Shown one piece after another: positions 1 to 11,009 of a DNA stretch of 64,000 nt. The notes beneath the pieces were generated by a model. That model had not been told where the DNA came from and did no database searches. It was given only the letters and a program-made list of their open reading frames with translations. Source of the stretch: Erpetoichthys calabaricus (taxonomy: Eukaryota; Chordata; Cladistia; Polypteriformes; Polypteridae); NCBI RefSeq assembly GCF_900747795.2, contig NC_041397.2, positions 163,474,480 through 163,538,479 on the forward strand, read 5' to 3'. Numbering within the stretch: position 1 is the stretch's first letter; each line of letters opens with the position of its first letter. Position numbers and translations under genes: made by a program.

Positions 1-229
1 CTGGTATGCATTTGTTCTCTTGACATTCATCACATTTTACCCCTAAATGTTCAACAGAGCTAAACACATAAGCCCAGACGACTGAGCGACCGATTATGGT
101 CATAATGAATCTTTTTCTAGCAGATATAATATAGGGAGAAAACGTTCTATAGGTTGTATTAAGTGTCACGATGGGTGGGGACCTGGTTTTCCTTGTTCTA
201 GCTGCCGAGTCTTGGTCTGACAACACAAC
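1..229 (-). CDS. unrecognised open block, runs off the window
   Basis: On the minus strand a frame stays open from about 229 to the left edge, preceded by a pyrimidine-rich stretch ending in AG, as expected of a 3' splice site. The translation contains a Cys-x2-Cys-x4-Cys cluster (CDECQENKC) near the window edge after a hydrophobic stretch. I do not recognise the family. It lies on the same strand as the two frames to its right and may be a further exon of that gene or a separate gene. The real end is outside the window. Confidence 0.3.
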
Positions 230-397
230 AAAACAAAATACAACGTTAGTCAACAGAAAATATAACACAAACAGGTCTTGTTTAGCATGGATAATGCATT
301 TTGATTAGATTTCTGTAAATCAATGTTGGCTTTAAAAAATAACTGTAATGGTGATTAGAGACAAGTTGAAAAGCTTCTGCCCGAATCTTGGGTTTTG

Positions 398-850
398 TTA
401 TATAAGCTGAAAAGTGTTTACTATGACAACAAACTGCTTCAGACAGTTAAGAATATGAATTTTAGTCGGTTTCACAATTCTTAATCCACACAAGGGTTTA
501 ACCATAGAAAATACCATTTGAATTAATCTTTTAATACTGATCTGTTGACAGATGCTGGAAACACAAGGGTGCATTTCCTCAGAATCAGATTCTAGTAAAA
601 GACAAGTGTGTCCATCCTGAGATTCGTCACCCAAACAGCATGCTAAACAAGACCCCATTAATACATCCCTTACACAGGTACTAACCACAGAAGCTACAAC
701 AGCGTTCACACAATGCTTCATTAAAATCAATCCGGCTCTGTGACTGTGATGGATGACAAGTGTTTGGGAAATTACACACAAGTCTTGAGACTTCAGACTT
801 GAAGAAGTTGAACAATTTTTTACAACGTGTTTAAAGACCTCACCGGCCAT
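398..850 (-). CDS. hypothetical cysteine-rich protein, 150 aa frame
   Basis: A 150-residue minus-strand frame with an ATG at 850. It is rich in cysteine and histidine, including HHSH near residue 35, a CLACCLG cluster near residue 70 and further Cys near 80-100, which would suit a metal-binding fold. No family is recognised. The frame lies 35 bases beyond the stop of the preceding spliced frame on the same strand, and another open block follows leftward, so these may be genes of one leftward cluster. Whether it is host-derived or accessory cargo of the neighbouring virus-like element cannot be told by eye. Confidence 0.35.
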   Translation of the reverse strand: MAGEVFKHVVKNCSTSSSLKSQDLCVISQTLVIHHSHRAGLILMKHCVNAVVASVVSTCVRDVLMGSCLACCLGDESQDGHTCLLLESDSEEMHPCVSSICQQISIKRLIQMVFSMVKPLCGLRIVKPTKIHILNCLKQFVVIVNTFQLI

Positions 851-885
851 CTTAAAGTCACTCTAATATAGGGAAAAAAGAAAAG

Positions 886-1736
886 TTATATTCCCACACG
901 AAAAACACATATTCCTAACGGGCTATCGGTAAAACATAACAGAATTCTGGACAATATTTCAGAAGCCATCTGGATAGCTTTCTCAACAGAATCGTCCTCA
1001 GTGTTGGAGCAGATATAGGCTACGCGGCTTAAAAGACACAAAAATGTATCACGTGTCATTACAGGAATAGTTTTCCCTATTGATCTATAGATACATCTAG
1101 TCACGCGTGAAATAGCCGGTATGCTTTTTACATCAGCCCTTCTGTCTGAAAAAAGGAAACACTCCACTAAGCCAGGCATTCTTTCAGTAAGCCTTTCAAT
1201 GTCACAAATTAATTCTTTAACATCAGGTTTTAAATCATCTTTCTTTTTAGCGATAAGGCCTTTCAATGTTGCAGAAATTACTTCTTTTGCATAATACTTG
1301 GCTCTGCACATGCAATCTGTCAAGTTAAAATAAAATAAAATGATTAATCTATTTTGTACCGCCATGCAGATAGGCTTAACAGAAAATTTCTTAAAATCCA
1401 GACTCACCATGTCCAAGGTCGTGCCATCTAGGTCAGGTGCATCAGTCTTTTTCTCGTCAGATATCGTGTGGTCTCCAGCAGATGCTTCAGTCTTTTTCAC
1501 GGACTGGCGAGTTTCTCTTTTGGGTAGCTCCTTTAAAAGAAAAAAGCAATATATCTGTGTAAACCAAGAAAAAAGCAATAATCTGTGCAAGCCAAGAAAA
1601 AAGCAATACATTCAAAATTACCTGTTTAGATTTCTCTGGTTCACAATCTATAGGCTGGTATTCTTCTAAAATGACGACCTTGTCCTCTGCTTTAACGTTC
1701 GCTTTTGTTGCTGCAGAATCCATGTCTTGCTTTTTT
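886..1736 (-). CDS. hypothetical spliced protein, three exon-like blocks
   Basis: Three minus-strand open blocks are separated by short introns with consensus borders. Block 1 runs about 1736-1622 with an ATG at 1723 (MDSAATK) and ends at a CAG/GTAA donor. Block 2 is about 1530-1408, after a TTTTAAAG acceptor and before a GTGAGT donor. Block 3 is about 1316-886, after TTGACAG. The first two blocks encode a charged, Lys/Glu/Thr-rich region; the third is mostly helical with many Ile/Leu/Arg and a few Cys. I do not recognise it. The GT-AG signals are seen directly; that they are used is inference. It could be a host gene or eukaryote-virus cargo. Confidence 0.4.
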
Positions 1737-1774
1737 CTAGTAAAAGAAAACAATGGTGTGTCTCAGCGGTGAAC

Positions 1775-2095
1775 CAGCAAGCGGCGATGACGCAACGGGG
1801 CAGCGAGAACGCTCGACTGGACCCAGCCACACACGGACACAGGGTAAGCTGCCTGCGGCAAGCGGCGATGATGCAATGGGGCATCGAGAACGCTCGACTG
1901 GCCAAGCCACACATGGACACAGGGTAAGCTGCCTGCGGCAAGCGGCGATGACGCAACAGGGCAGCGAGAATGCTCGACTGGCCCAGCCACACACGGACAC
2001 AGGGTAAGCTGCCTGCAGTAGGCGGCGATGATGCAATGGGGCAGCGAGAACGCACGACTGGCCCAGGCACACACGGACACAGGGTAAACTGCCGG
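1775..2095. repeat. minisatellite, about 80-bp unit x 4
   Basis: Four head-to-tail copies of an 80-81 bp GC-rich unit; the landmark GCGGCGATGA starts at 1781, 1862, 1942 and 2022. Units differ at a handful of positions. If the leftward gene starts near 2330, the array lies in its first intron. Long frames in the array on both strands are by-products of the repeat. Confidence 0.9.
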
Positions 2096-2211
2096 TTAAA
2101 AACCTAGCATTGTGGTGGGCTTAGCCAGCCTGCATCAGCTCGGTTAGCGTAACCGGTTAAAACCCTGCAAAGTGGTTGGCTCAGCCAGCCTACTTCAATT
2201 CGGTCAGAAGA
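2091..2211. repeat. tandem duplication, about 61 bp x 2
   Basis: Two diverged copies of a unit beginning CCGGTTAAAA and containing GTGGTTGGCTCAGCCAGCCT-like sequence lie directly after the 80-bp minisatellite. Confidence 0.7.
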
Positions 2212-2321
2212 ATTGTTAGCTGTAAACAAGTGTCTCCTTTCTGACCTTATTAGCGGCAGACGCTGCCAGCCTGCTAAGTCTCGGTCATAACGGGGTAGAC
2301 ACCTACGCTCAACACAACATA

Positions 2322-2560
2322 CCCAATTCTTGTTATTTGGGTTCAAGATACCCTCTTTAAATATGCTTTTGTGCGAAGCTTTTTACAACGCTCAGCCAAT
2401 CAAAACATTTAAAGATAAGATTTTTTAGATAAACCGGCAACATATTTTTAACCAATCAACAAACACAGGCCTCATGTTAAGCTAGCCAATGACATTACAC
2501 CAGCCTGTTTCGGGCATGCGCTGACTGCATCGAGCCCTTGTTCATACCAGCCAATCAGGA
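2322..2560 (-). promoter_or_regulatory. possible leftward promoter: TATA-like box and four CCAAT boxes
   Basis: Read on the minus strand, CATATTTAAAG (2356-2366) is TATA-like. Four CCAAT pentamers lie upstream on the plus strand at 2396-2400, 2452-2456, 2486-2490 and 2551-2555, all in one orientation, as NF-Y-bound promoters often show. About 35 bases downstream of the TATA-like box a GTATGT donor-like site (near 2321) would begin an intron ending at the acceptor at 1737. The motifs are seen; promoter function is inferred from spacing and from the leftward frames. Confidence 0.35.
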
Positions 2561-2727
2561 TACAGATAGGATGGCGGGTGTGTGAAATGTCTATGGAATG
2601 TAAGCAACATGACGCTACGGTCAAAAATGTATGAACGACTCTGTCCATGGAAAAAAAAAATGTATTAGCCTATGAATTAAACAGCAACAGACAAAAATAT
2701 CGCAACACATACAATGCTGGTTCGGGT

Positions 2728-2930
2728 ATTCAGGCTGTCGTTTTTCTAAGCTAGGAGATCTGGGTTCACACCGATCAGAAGAGCAAAAGTAAGACATGTA
2801 CTTTTAAATTCTGTACATTATGATGATTGTGCATTACAGTTTTTTTTTTTTTATATTCTATTAAAGAGCCATAAATGAAAAGGTAAAAATGAAATGCTCT
2901 TGTTGTTATTCTTAATACGCGCCATTTAAT
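2728..2930. repeat. left copy of a dispersed direct duplication
   Basis: This stretch (CTGTCGTTTTTCTAAGC onward, including AGTAAGACATGTACTTT and ATTGTGCATTACA) is repeated with divergence at 3156-3250 plus 3582-3700; the second copy is split by a SINE. I see no coding potential. The bases between (2930-3155) hold nothing I can name. Confidence 0.65.
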
Positions 2931-3250
2931 TTATGATAGGCCTAGAAGTTGGTAAGACAGGCCAGGGCAAACGGTCTTGTAAAATAAATAAAAAATCTGG
3001 TAACACGTTAATATTTATGTATATATAGGTCATGATGGTGTGTACATTTAATTAGTCTTTTTATCCCCGGTATGATGAACTTGTGCCTTAAAATAAGTAT
3101 AAGAAAAAGAACCGGCGCATTTAGTACGTTTGTTGCCCGGTGACGCTGCACGCATAGAGCTGTCATTTTCTAAGCCAGCAGATCTAGGTACGCGTCCGAG
3201 CAGAAGTGCAAAAGTAAGACATGTACTTTAAAATGTGTATATTATTATGA

Positions 3251-3581
3251 CGGCGGAACAGTGGCGCAGTGGGTAGCGCTGCTGCCTCGCAGTTGGGAGA
3301 TCTGGGGACCTGGGTTTGCTTCCCGGGTCCTCTCTGCGTGGAGTTTGCATGTTCTCCCTGTGTCTGCGTGGGTTTCCTCTGGGTGCTCCGGTTTCCTCCC
3401 ACAGTCCAAAGACATGCAGGTTAGGTGGACTGACGATTCTAAATTGGCCTTGGTGTGTGTTTGTGTGTGTCCTGTGGTGGGTTGGCACCCTGCCCGGGTT
3501 TGGGTCCTGCCTTGTTGGCTGGGATTGGCTCCAGGTGACCCTGTGTTCAGATTCAGCGGGTTGGAAAATGGATGGATGGAT
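3251..3581 (+). mobile_element. tRNA-derived SINE, V-SINE/Mermaid type, with target duplication
   Basis: A 331-bp SINE. The 5' part is tRNA-like (A-box-like TGGCGCAGTGGG and a degenerate B box GGTTTGCTTCC). The centre carries the conserved block of this vertebrate group (GGAGTTTGCATGTTCTCC, GGTTTCCTCCCACAGTCCAAA region), and the 3' end is a short (ATGG)n tail. It is flanked by an 11-bp direct repeat, TATTATTATGA (3240-3250 and 3581-3591), and interrupts the second copy of the local duplication, so it inserted after the duplication. It has only minor changes from the family pattern and looks fairly young. Confidence 0.9.
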
Positions 3582-3711
3582 ATTATTATGATTGTGCATT
3601 ACAATATGTCATTCTGTGATAATCCCATAAATGAAATGGTAAAATGGAATTCTAGGTTTCTTTACAAAATTAACATCTGTTGCTGCTTGTTGAGATAATA
3701 CGCGGGTCCTT

Positions 3712-4040
3712 GTTGGAACATTCTAGAGGCACCCATAGAATAAAATTTCACCGTCTGGCTAGTGATAACGTTGGAACATTCTAGAGGTACCCTGATACAT
3801 GACATAAAATGATCAAATTCCATGGAATATATGTTTCACTGGCTGTCTATAAGTGATAACGATGGAACATTCTAGAGGCACCCTTAGAATAAAATTTCAT
3901 AAAAATTCATTGGAATATGCCTTTCACCGGTTGTCTATAAGTGATAACGTTGGAACATTCTAGAGGTACCCTGATACATGACATAAAATGCTAAAATTCC
4001 ATGGAATATACGTTTCAACAGCTGTCTATAAATGATAATG
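3712..4040. repeat. tandem repeat with four heat-shock-element-like cores
   Basis: Four diverged units, starting near 3712, 3770, 3861 and 3949, each begin with GGAACATTCTAGAGG. The core GAAcaTTCtaGAg matches two full and one near-complete pentamer of the heat-shock element (nGAAnnTTCnnGAA). Later parts share ATAAAATTTCA or GACATAAAATG and GGCTGTCTATAAGTGATAAC. The two middle periods are about 90 bp. No gene start is clearly attached, so function is speculative. Confidence 0.7.
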
Positions 4041-4675
4041 TTTGATTAACGTTAGATGGTTATCGGTCTAATATATAATCGACTTGGACCGAATTACACA
4101 TTAAAATATTTTAATGCATTATGCATTCCTGGAGCATTATGGCTCGCTTCTTAGATTCGGTTGAATTTGATGCTCAGCTTTCCGATTGACATAGAATTAG
4201 CACCGAATCGCCCGGTAAGATTTGTATTATATATATATTTATATATATATATAAAATTAATGAAAAATCCATTGGTTTACACTTTAAAGGGTTATAAGGA
4301 TATTTGTATGTACAATGTTAATTTTAAAAATACAGCCACCACCTTATTATTATTATTATTTATTTTTAACAATATTTCAGCACGTGAGAAATTGCTTGAA
4401 TCTTGATTAACGACGGCCTCTCCGAAAAAAAGCACCACAAAACAGCCAAGACGAATTGCAACCACCTTATTAGGAAGTGTGACGTCACCTCGGCAGCCTA
4501 CAGGTATGAAAATAAGAAAAAAAAAAAAATAAAATAAAATAAACAAATAAATTTGTTGTTAATATCAAAATCAGGGTTTGTATGTATTTTGGCGTTCACA
4601 TCACAGACAGAATTCTCTGAATTCTTGGTCGTAATCTTCTTTATTTATTTATGACGTTATGATGTGCTCCTTATA

Positions 4676-4722
4676 TTCTCTAAGTGCCTTGAGCATGGGA
4701 AAAGGCTCTATATAAATAAAAT

Positions 4723-4760
<38 letters not shown>
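4676..4760 (+). mobile_element. L2-type LINE 3' tail
   Basis: A short 3' remnant with the characteristic ending AAGTGCCTTGAGCATGGG, CTATATAAATAAAATG and then (TTA)n at about 4725-4759. No coding part is left. The rest of 4040-5059 shows AT-rich runs, a short frame at 4161-4406 with no recognisable domain, and nothing else I can support. Confidence 0.7.
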
Positions 4761-5059
4761 GCGCTCAATGTATCCTAGTGTTAGCCAAGAGCAACACATG
4801 GACAGGAGCCCCATTGCTTAACCCTGTGTGCAAACCACTGATAAGAACTTTGCTGGCCAACACCCTGACATAGACCGTTACCTTTGCTTAGTCATGTCTG
4901 CACCCCAGTGATATGAAGCTTTGCTGCCCAAAGGCCTCAGAAAATGAGCAAAACTGTATTGAAAAAAAAAAAAAAGGTTGGGCGTGTGTCGCAATTTCTG
5001 GGGCCCTTTGGGATCGGCGAGCTTAATGAATGAATGTACGTATTAGTATTTATATTATA

Positions 5060-6034
5060 CTAGCCATGTGCGCCCATCTACGTTGCGCATGTTAAAGTTG
5101 TCTGTGAAGGGCTCACTGTTTAAACGCGGCTGCCAGTTGTGAGCTGGGCCCTTCGTCGCACAGCATTATGATTTTTTATAAGGAAAACAAAATAACAAAA
5201 CAAAACCCTTGGACATTGATTCAATAGGAACGGCCTAATAGTAATTATGTGGTGGTGTAGGAGCATTTCTGCTTCTCTCCGTTCACAGTCCGTCTCGTTT
5301 TCACGACGCTGTCGTTTCCTCTCACGATCTCTTCTCAACCTTTCTCCAATCTCGCAGGTTGCTTTGTGGCAATCCAAAGAGTAAGGCAATATACACGGAG
5401 CAATGGTTATAAAAGGGGGACACATAGGTATCCAGGCTCTTTAAAGCATAAATAGGGATCACTTTACTGACATGTAAGCAAGCCAGGGTACAACTGTGAG
5501 ACGCGCAACACTCGCCGGCTACAACGTAACAATAATAATTTCCGGAACGTGCTGTTACGTTGTCATTCATTTTACCCACTGTCTTTCTTTCATTCATATG
5601 TTACGTAGGCACATACCTTTTATCTTCGGCAATCTCATTCTCTAACCAGGCCTCAGGAGCTAACCAGCGTAACACTGTCCACCACCCCTTTCATTATTCC
5701 GGCACATTGTTGACGTCCGTGAGTAACAATAACATACTAAACTGGAAGGTGGTCTACGTATGCATGGAATTCGCGGACAAACAAAGATCAAGATCCAAAT
5801 GAAGATTATATATAAAGATTAGTTAATTTAAAGCACAACAATCTGTTTAGTTTGAATATCTGTGTTTTGAGGTGTGACTGGAGTACTACAGTCTTCAGTA
5901 GTATAAGCCTGGGGGAGATTCTTAATGCAATGCCTATGTTTTAGCTGTCTCTCTACTGCCATCTAGTGCTTCTTCTTCTAATTCATTCACGGACAAACAA
6001 AGATCAAGATCCAAATGAAGATTATATATAGAGA
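5060..6034 (-). mobile_element. Helitron, non-autonomous, minus strand
   Basis: On the minus strand the right-hand (3') terminus reads CTAG (5063-5060) followed by T. It is preceded within a few bases by a GC-rich hairpin (CATGTGCGC/GCGCATG on the plus strand, 5066-5092), the standard Helitron 3' signature. The 5' end on the minus strand is TCTCTATATATAATCTTC after an A (6034), giving the expected A/T insertion. A second copy of the 5' terminal sequence lies at about 5779-5816, so the element either has a duplicated 5' end or is two elements abutting. A minus-strand frame near 5310-5130 has an RDRERKRQRREN-type basic stretch like the head of Helitron proteins, but no Rep or helicase motif is present. 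Confidence 0.65.
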
Positions 6035-6073
6035 TAGCTATTAAGATTGTGGTTGAGTTAATTTTTTTTTTCA

Positions 6074-6469
6074 GATTTTGGGCAATCCGTTGGTAGCATT
6101 TCCAAAGGAAAGAAAACAGAGAAAGCAACATTCAAGTCTGGAAAAACCATTCATTCAGATGATAAAGTTGATAACCGTGTGCATCGTTTAATCGAGAAAT
6201 GGCTGATGTGTGCTATTAAAATTATTAATTCATTTAGCAACAGACGTAAAGGTGTACAGTTTTTATCAGCCTTTATCGAGGAGATATTATGTCCTAACAG
6301 TAATATTTTAAAGAAATATCTTCTGACATCTATCTCAGGCATTTTTGATTCTGAGCACATACCAGTAGTTGAACTTCAGACAGCTTGCCAAAGGCTGCAT
6401 AGACTGGAAAGCGTGATCTTAAAAGATTGTACAAGTCTGGGTACCGGTTCAGGTACAAAATCTATATGA
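6074..6469 (+). CDS. hypothetical helical protein ahead of the Polinton polymerase
   Basis: An open block follows a strong polypyrimidine tract ending TTTTTTTTTCAG (to 6073), so it may be a spliced exon. The first part is Lys/Ser/Thr rich; the rest (from about 6179) is helical and hydrophobic (WLMCAIKIINSF, FLSAFIEEIL). It is not a family I recognise. The position just upstream of the polymerase suggests a cargo or accessory gene of the Polinton, which in vertebrates varies between elements. Confidence 0.4.
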   Translation, partial: DFGQSVGSISKGKKTEKATFKSGKTIHSDDKVDNRVHRLIEKWLMCAIKIINSFSNRRKGVQFLSAFIEEILCPNSNILKKYLLTSISGIFDSEHIPVVELQTACQRLHRLESVILKDCTSLGTGSGTKSI

Positions 6470-6568
6470 CTAAAGCAAGATAAAATGAAACCTCGTAACA
6501 CATTTTTAAATATGATCAGAAAGATCAAAAAGATATACAAACGGCTGTCTGCTTATCAGAAAAGGTGA

Positions 6569-9500
6569 TTGAAATGTTCCTGCGGTCCTAGGGCTAATAA
6601 AACAAGAGATCAAACAGATTCTTCGGCTCTTAATGCACATGTTAAAATTATAAGGGAATCTGAAAGGCAGATGAAAAGATTTAGAGCTACAGAGCATAAC
6701 TATGAATTCCATTTTATCAATTTGGATAGAATTAAGTCATATACGCAGGCCATAAACCTTGTTCATCAAAGTATTCAGGGTCTTTTAGATGCATTATCCC
6801 CGAATATTGCACCATGTGATTTTGTTCAATTGCGACTTATTTCCCTGAGTTTGCAAAACAATCTTTATTCCCAAAAAAAGAATCTAGTCAGCTTTGACGC
6901 CACAAGCTGTTTAAATTACGTGTCTCAGATGCTGCAAAGTAATACAGAAATTATTACAGATTCTTCTCTCCGATTTGTAGTAACCATTGTGAAAAACATG
7001 CGTGGTGGCTCAAGGCTTAGAATTAACACATTACTCTTCAGTAGAATAATTAATACTAAACGATGTCTATTAGTAGATTTCTCATATCTGGGTAATTTAT
7101 GTTTTGCAGGCGCTGTCATCTGCTTACTCAGTCAGAAAGCCAAACCAGATAGCGACATTCTGCAAAAAGCTAGACAAATGCATAAGCAATTGGGGTTTTC
7201 GGATGACAAGATAATATTTTTTTCAGATGTAGAAAAATTAGAGCGTCTATTAGATGTTTCTATAAAGGTACTATACATGCATGAGAGTACGTGGAAATAC
7301 TTCACAATGGGTCCTACGCCTCCAAACTCTAAAGTGATTTTTCTTCTCTTACACAATGAGCATTATTTTGGAATTTTAGATGTGAAGAAATTTATCGGGG
7401 CTAATTATTTTTGCGAAATTTGCCACGCTGCTTATTCTCACAAAGATCGCCATGTTTGTGTCAATACTTGCAGGGCCTGCCTTGATGCTTCCTGCATTGA
7501 AGTAACAGGCTGTTTAATCAGATGCCGGACATGCAAAATCATCTGCCAATCAAACGACTGCCATGAGAGACACCAAAACAAGCAAACATGCCAGAGGAAA
7601 GAATACTGTGCAGTGTCAGTGTTACACAGATCTTACCCATCATTGCAAACCGAGACTATGCCCTCATTGTAAAGGAACAATTACAAGTTACGACAATCAC
7701 TTATGTTATATGCAACCGTTATTAAAGAGCCCAGTATCAAAAAAATATATATTTTATGATTTTGAATGTCGGCAAGACATGGGTATACACAAAGTGAATT
7801 ACATATACGATTTACACATGGATGATAGCAGAAGCTGGGAATTTGCCGGAAACGATTGTGTTGAAAGATTTATATCAACGTTTATAGATAGAAAGTTTAA
7901 AAATGACACTTTTATTGCACACAATGCAAAAGCCTATGACAGTTATTTTGTAATTAGACAATTAATAAAAGAAAAAATGAAAATGGGTTTGTTAACGATC
8001 GGTGGAAAAATCATGTCGATAACAGTGAAAGGTTTAAACATCAGATTCATAGACTCTTTGAACTTTTTAGCATCAAAATTGTGTAAATTACTGCAGGCTT
8101 TGGGTTTTAAAGGGGCAAAAGGATACTTTCCATTTTTTTAAAACGATTGAAAACCAAAATTATGTAGGGCCTAGACCGGCTGTAGAATTTTATGGTGTGG
8201 AAAGTATGATGCCCGACAAGAAGAAAGATTTTCTTTTATGGTATTCTAATCACAAGAATGACGTATTTGATTTTCAAAAGGAATTAAAAATGTACTGTCG
8301 CTTAGATGTAGAGATTCAAGGGTCGGCTTGTATTTTGTTCAGGCAAGAGGTTATGGAGATCACCAAAACGACACATGTGTATTTAGATGAGCAGTTTCAG
8401 GTCAAATACAAAATATTATCAATTGATCCTTTTCAATATGTTACTTTAGCGAGCATTTGTATGGCAATGTTTAGACTTAAATTTTTGCGTAAGCAAACCA
8501 TAGCTTTGCCATTACAAGACAGTTATCACAGAAAACAAAAGAGGTACTCTACACCATCCATCCAATGGCTCATGTATCTAGAGGCCGAAGATAAAATAGA
8601 TATTCGACACGCGCTAAAACCCGGAGGTGAAATGCGTATTGGAAAATATTACCTAGATGGGTATGCCGAAAATAATGGTATAAAGATGGCATTTGAATTT
8701 AACGGCTGTTTTTTTCACGGGTGTAATATCTGCTATAATGAAAAATCATGGAATAGTGTTACAAACACGACATTCGGTTCGCTTTATTCAAGAACTATGG
8801 AAAAAGTTCACTACTTAAAAATGCAGGGTTTTCAGGTGCATCAAATCTGGGAACATAATTGGCGGCGAATGGTTCATGAAAACAGCCATGTGCAGAATTT
8901 CCTGAAAACCGCTCGCCTACCTGAGGCATTGAATCCTACGGATTCTCTCTTTGGCGGTCAAACAAATGCAGCACGTTTATATTACAAGGTGTGCGCTGGT
9001 GAAAAAATCCATTACTATGATTTTACGAGTTTATATCCTTATGTGAATAAAACCAAAAGATATCCAATCGGTCATCCAAAAATTATTTATAAGGACTTTG
9101 GATCGTTAGAAGCGTATTTCGGATTAGCCTGGGTGAGGGTGTATCCGCCCAGAAATCTTCTATTCCTTGTTTTGCCATGCAAAATAAACAAAAAATTATA
9201 CTTTACGCTTTGTCACACTTGTGCTGTTACACAGCAGCAGAGCCCCTGCACACACACACATGAGGAAAGAACACTTACCGGATGCTGGACAACACCGGAA
9301 TTGTTTGCAGCCGTTCAACAGGGATTAAAAATTGAAAGCGTTTATGAGATATAGCATTTTGAACAAAGCTCTACCGAACTTTTTTCAGAGTATATTAATG
9401 CCCATTTAAATGCTAAGCAAGAATCTTCGGGTTATCCTGAGAACTGTCTAAACACAGAACAGTGTAAACAGTATGCATCCATGTTTTATGAAAAGGAAGG

Positions 9501-10255
9501 TGTACAATTAAGCAAGCACCTGATTAAAAAAAATCCGTCCAGAAGACAAACTGCAAAACTTTTTTTAAATTCCTTATGGGGTAAGTTTGCACAAAGACCT
9601 AATTTGCCATGGACATCTTTAGTTACAGATCCAGAAAAACTGTTTGAATTGTTATTTGCCCCAAACTATGAGGTGTCTACTTGTGATTTTATTGATGATG
9701 AATGTGCGTGTGTGACTTGGACATATGATAAAGATCGATACAGCACACCTTCCAATGTAAACATGTTTATTGCGAGTTTTACAACAGCTTATGCAAGATT
9801 AGAGTTGTATAATCTTTTAAACAAACTGAATGAAAGAATACTATACTATGACACAAGCAAACGAATGGGACCCAGAAACTGGTTGCTATTTAGGAGAATT
9901 GACGAGCGAGATTCCAACAAATGAATACATCACTGAATTTGTAAGCAGTGGTCCTAAAAGTTATGCTTACAAGTTATCAAACGGTGAAACCTGTCTAAAA
10001 GTTAAAGGTATAACATTGAATGTTAAGAACTGTGAAAAGGTGAATTTTGAAAGCTTGAAAGAACTGGTTTTTGAGTATGCAGAAAATATAAATGGGTGTT
10101 CACAACATAAAAATATTAAAATCGAAGATATTGGTATTGTCCGGGTGAAACGTAGCTGGCATATAGAAACCAGAAAAATAAAAAAAACACAGCAAGTTGT
10201 ATATGACAAGCGTGTATTAACTAAACATTTTACGTCGTTACCTTTTGGCTATTGA
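6569..10255 (+). pseudogene. Polinton protein-primed DNA polymerase B region
   Basis: This region derives from the family B polymerase that copies Polinton DNA. In order it shows an N-terminal region ending in a Cys/His zinc-finger cluster (FCEICHAAYSHKDRHVC, about 7408-7460, with more Cys pairs after it), an exonuclease domain with the DxE motif (FYDFEC), and a palm domain with the polymerase A motif SLYPYVNK and a KFAQRP-type B-region motif. A Tyr-Asp motif lies further on and a C-terminal region follows. The gene is broken, with about five breaks. Neighbours in Polinton order confirm the call. Confidence 0.88.
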
Positions 10256-10297
10256 TACTGAGAAAAAAAAAAATTATAATAGTAAAATAAAATAATA

Positions 10298-10960
10298 ATG
10301 GACATTCGTTTACAACACCCATTTTCCTGTATCTTAAGCGGGCCGAGCAACTGTGGGAAATCTTTTTTTGTGAAAACATTGTTAGAATCCGGGACGGAGA
10401 TGATGTCACACAAACCTCAAAATATCCTGTATTGTTATTCCGTTTGGCAACCTCTCTATACAGAATTGATGAAAAAATTCAGATGTATAAAATTTATCGA
10501 AAGTCTCCCAGACGCTAAATGACGACGCGTTGTTGCCCCGTGCTAAGATAAACTTGGTGGTCATCGATGATCTCAGGCAATCTGCCTGTAAAAGTAATGA
10601 GTTGGAATTGGCATTCACAAAGTATGTTCATCATAGAAATTTGAGCGTAATCTATATTGTGCCGAATCTTTTTTGCCAGGGAAAACAGAGCCGCACTATA
10701 GCCTTAAATGCAAAATACATTGTTTTGTTTAAGAACCCCTGAGACAGGCAACAGCTATCAATATTGGCCCGTCAGATGTACCCCACAAGGTGGCGCTACT
10801 TTCTCGAAGCTTATGAGGATGCCACTAAGTCAGCCTTTGGCTTTCTACTGGTAGATTTAAATACTAATACACCAGATGACTTTCGTCTCAGAGCATCCAT
10901 ATACCCATCGCAGCGCCCGGTGGCTTACGTGTTTAAAAAGCCCAAGGATAAAAAAATGTG
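10298..10960 (+). pseudogene. Polinton packaging ATPase (FtsK/HerA, A32-like)
   Basis: The frame begins MDIRLQHPFSCILSGPSNCGKS, giving a clear Walker A (GPSNCGKS). A Walker B strand with acidic pair (LVVIDD) follows, and a C-terminal region has the Polinton-typical Arg- and Tyr-rich end with DLNTNTPDDFRLR. The family packages DNA into capsids in Polintons and nucleocytoplasmic large DNA viruses. It starts 40 bases past the polymerase on the same strand. Broken, with about two breaks. Confidence 0.88.
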
Positions 10961-11009
10961 ATTTTAGCGGCCCCTGTGTCATTTTATAAAAGACATCATC
11001 CTGAACACC

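Noticed and set aside
1666-2080. Overlapping frames in the 80-bp minisatellite
   Set aside because: The unit length lets several frames stay open; the frames on both strands repeat the same peptide.
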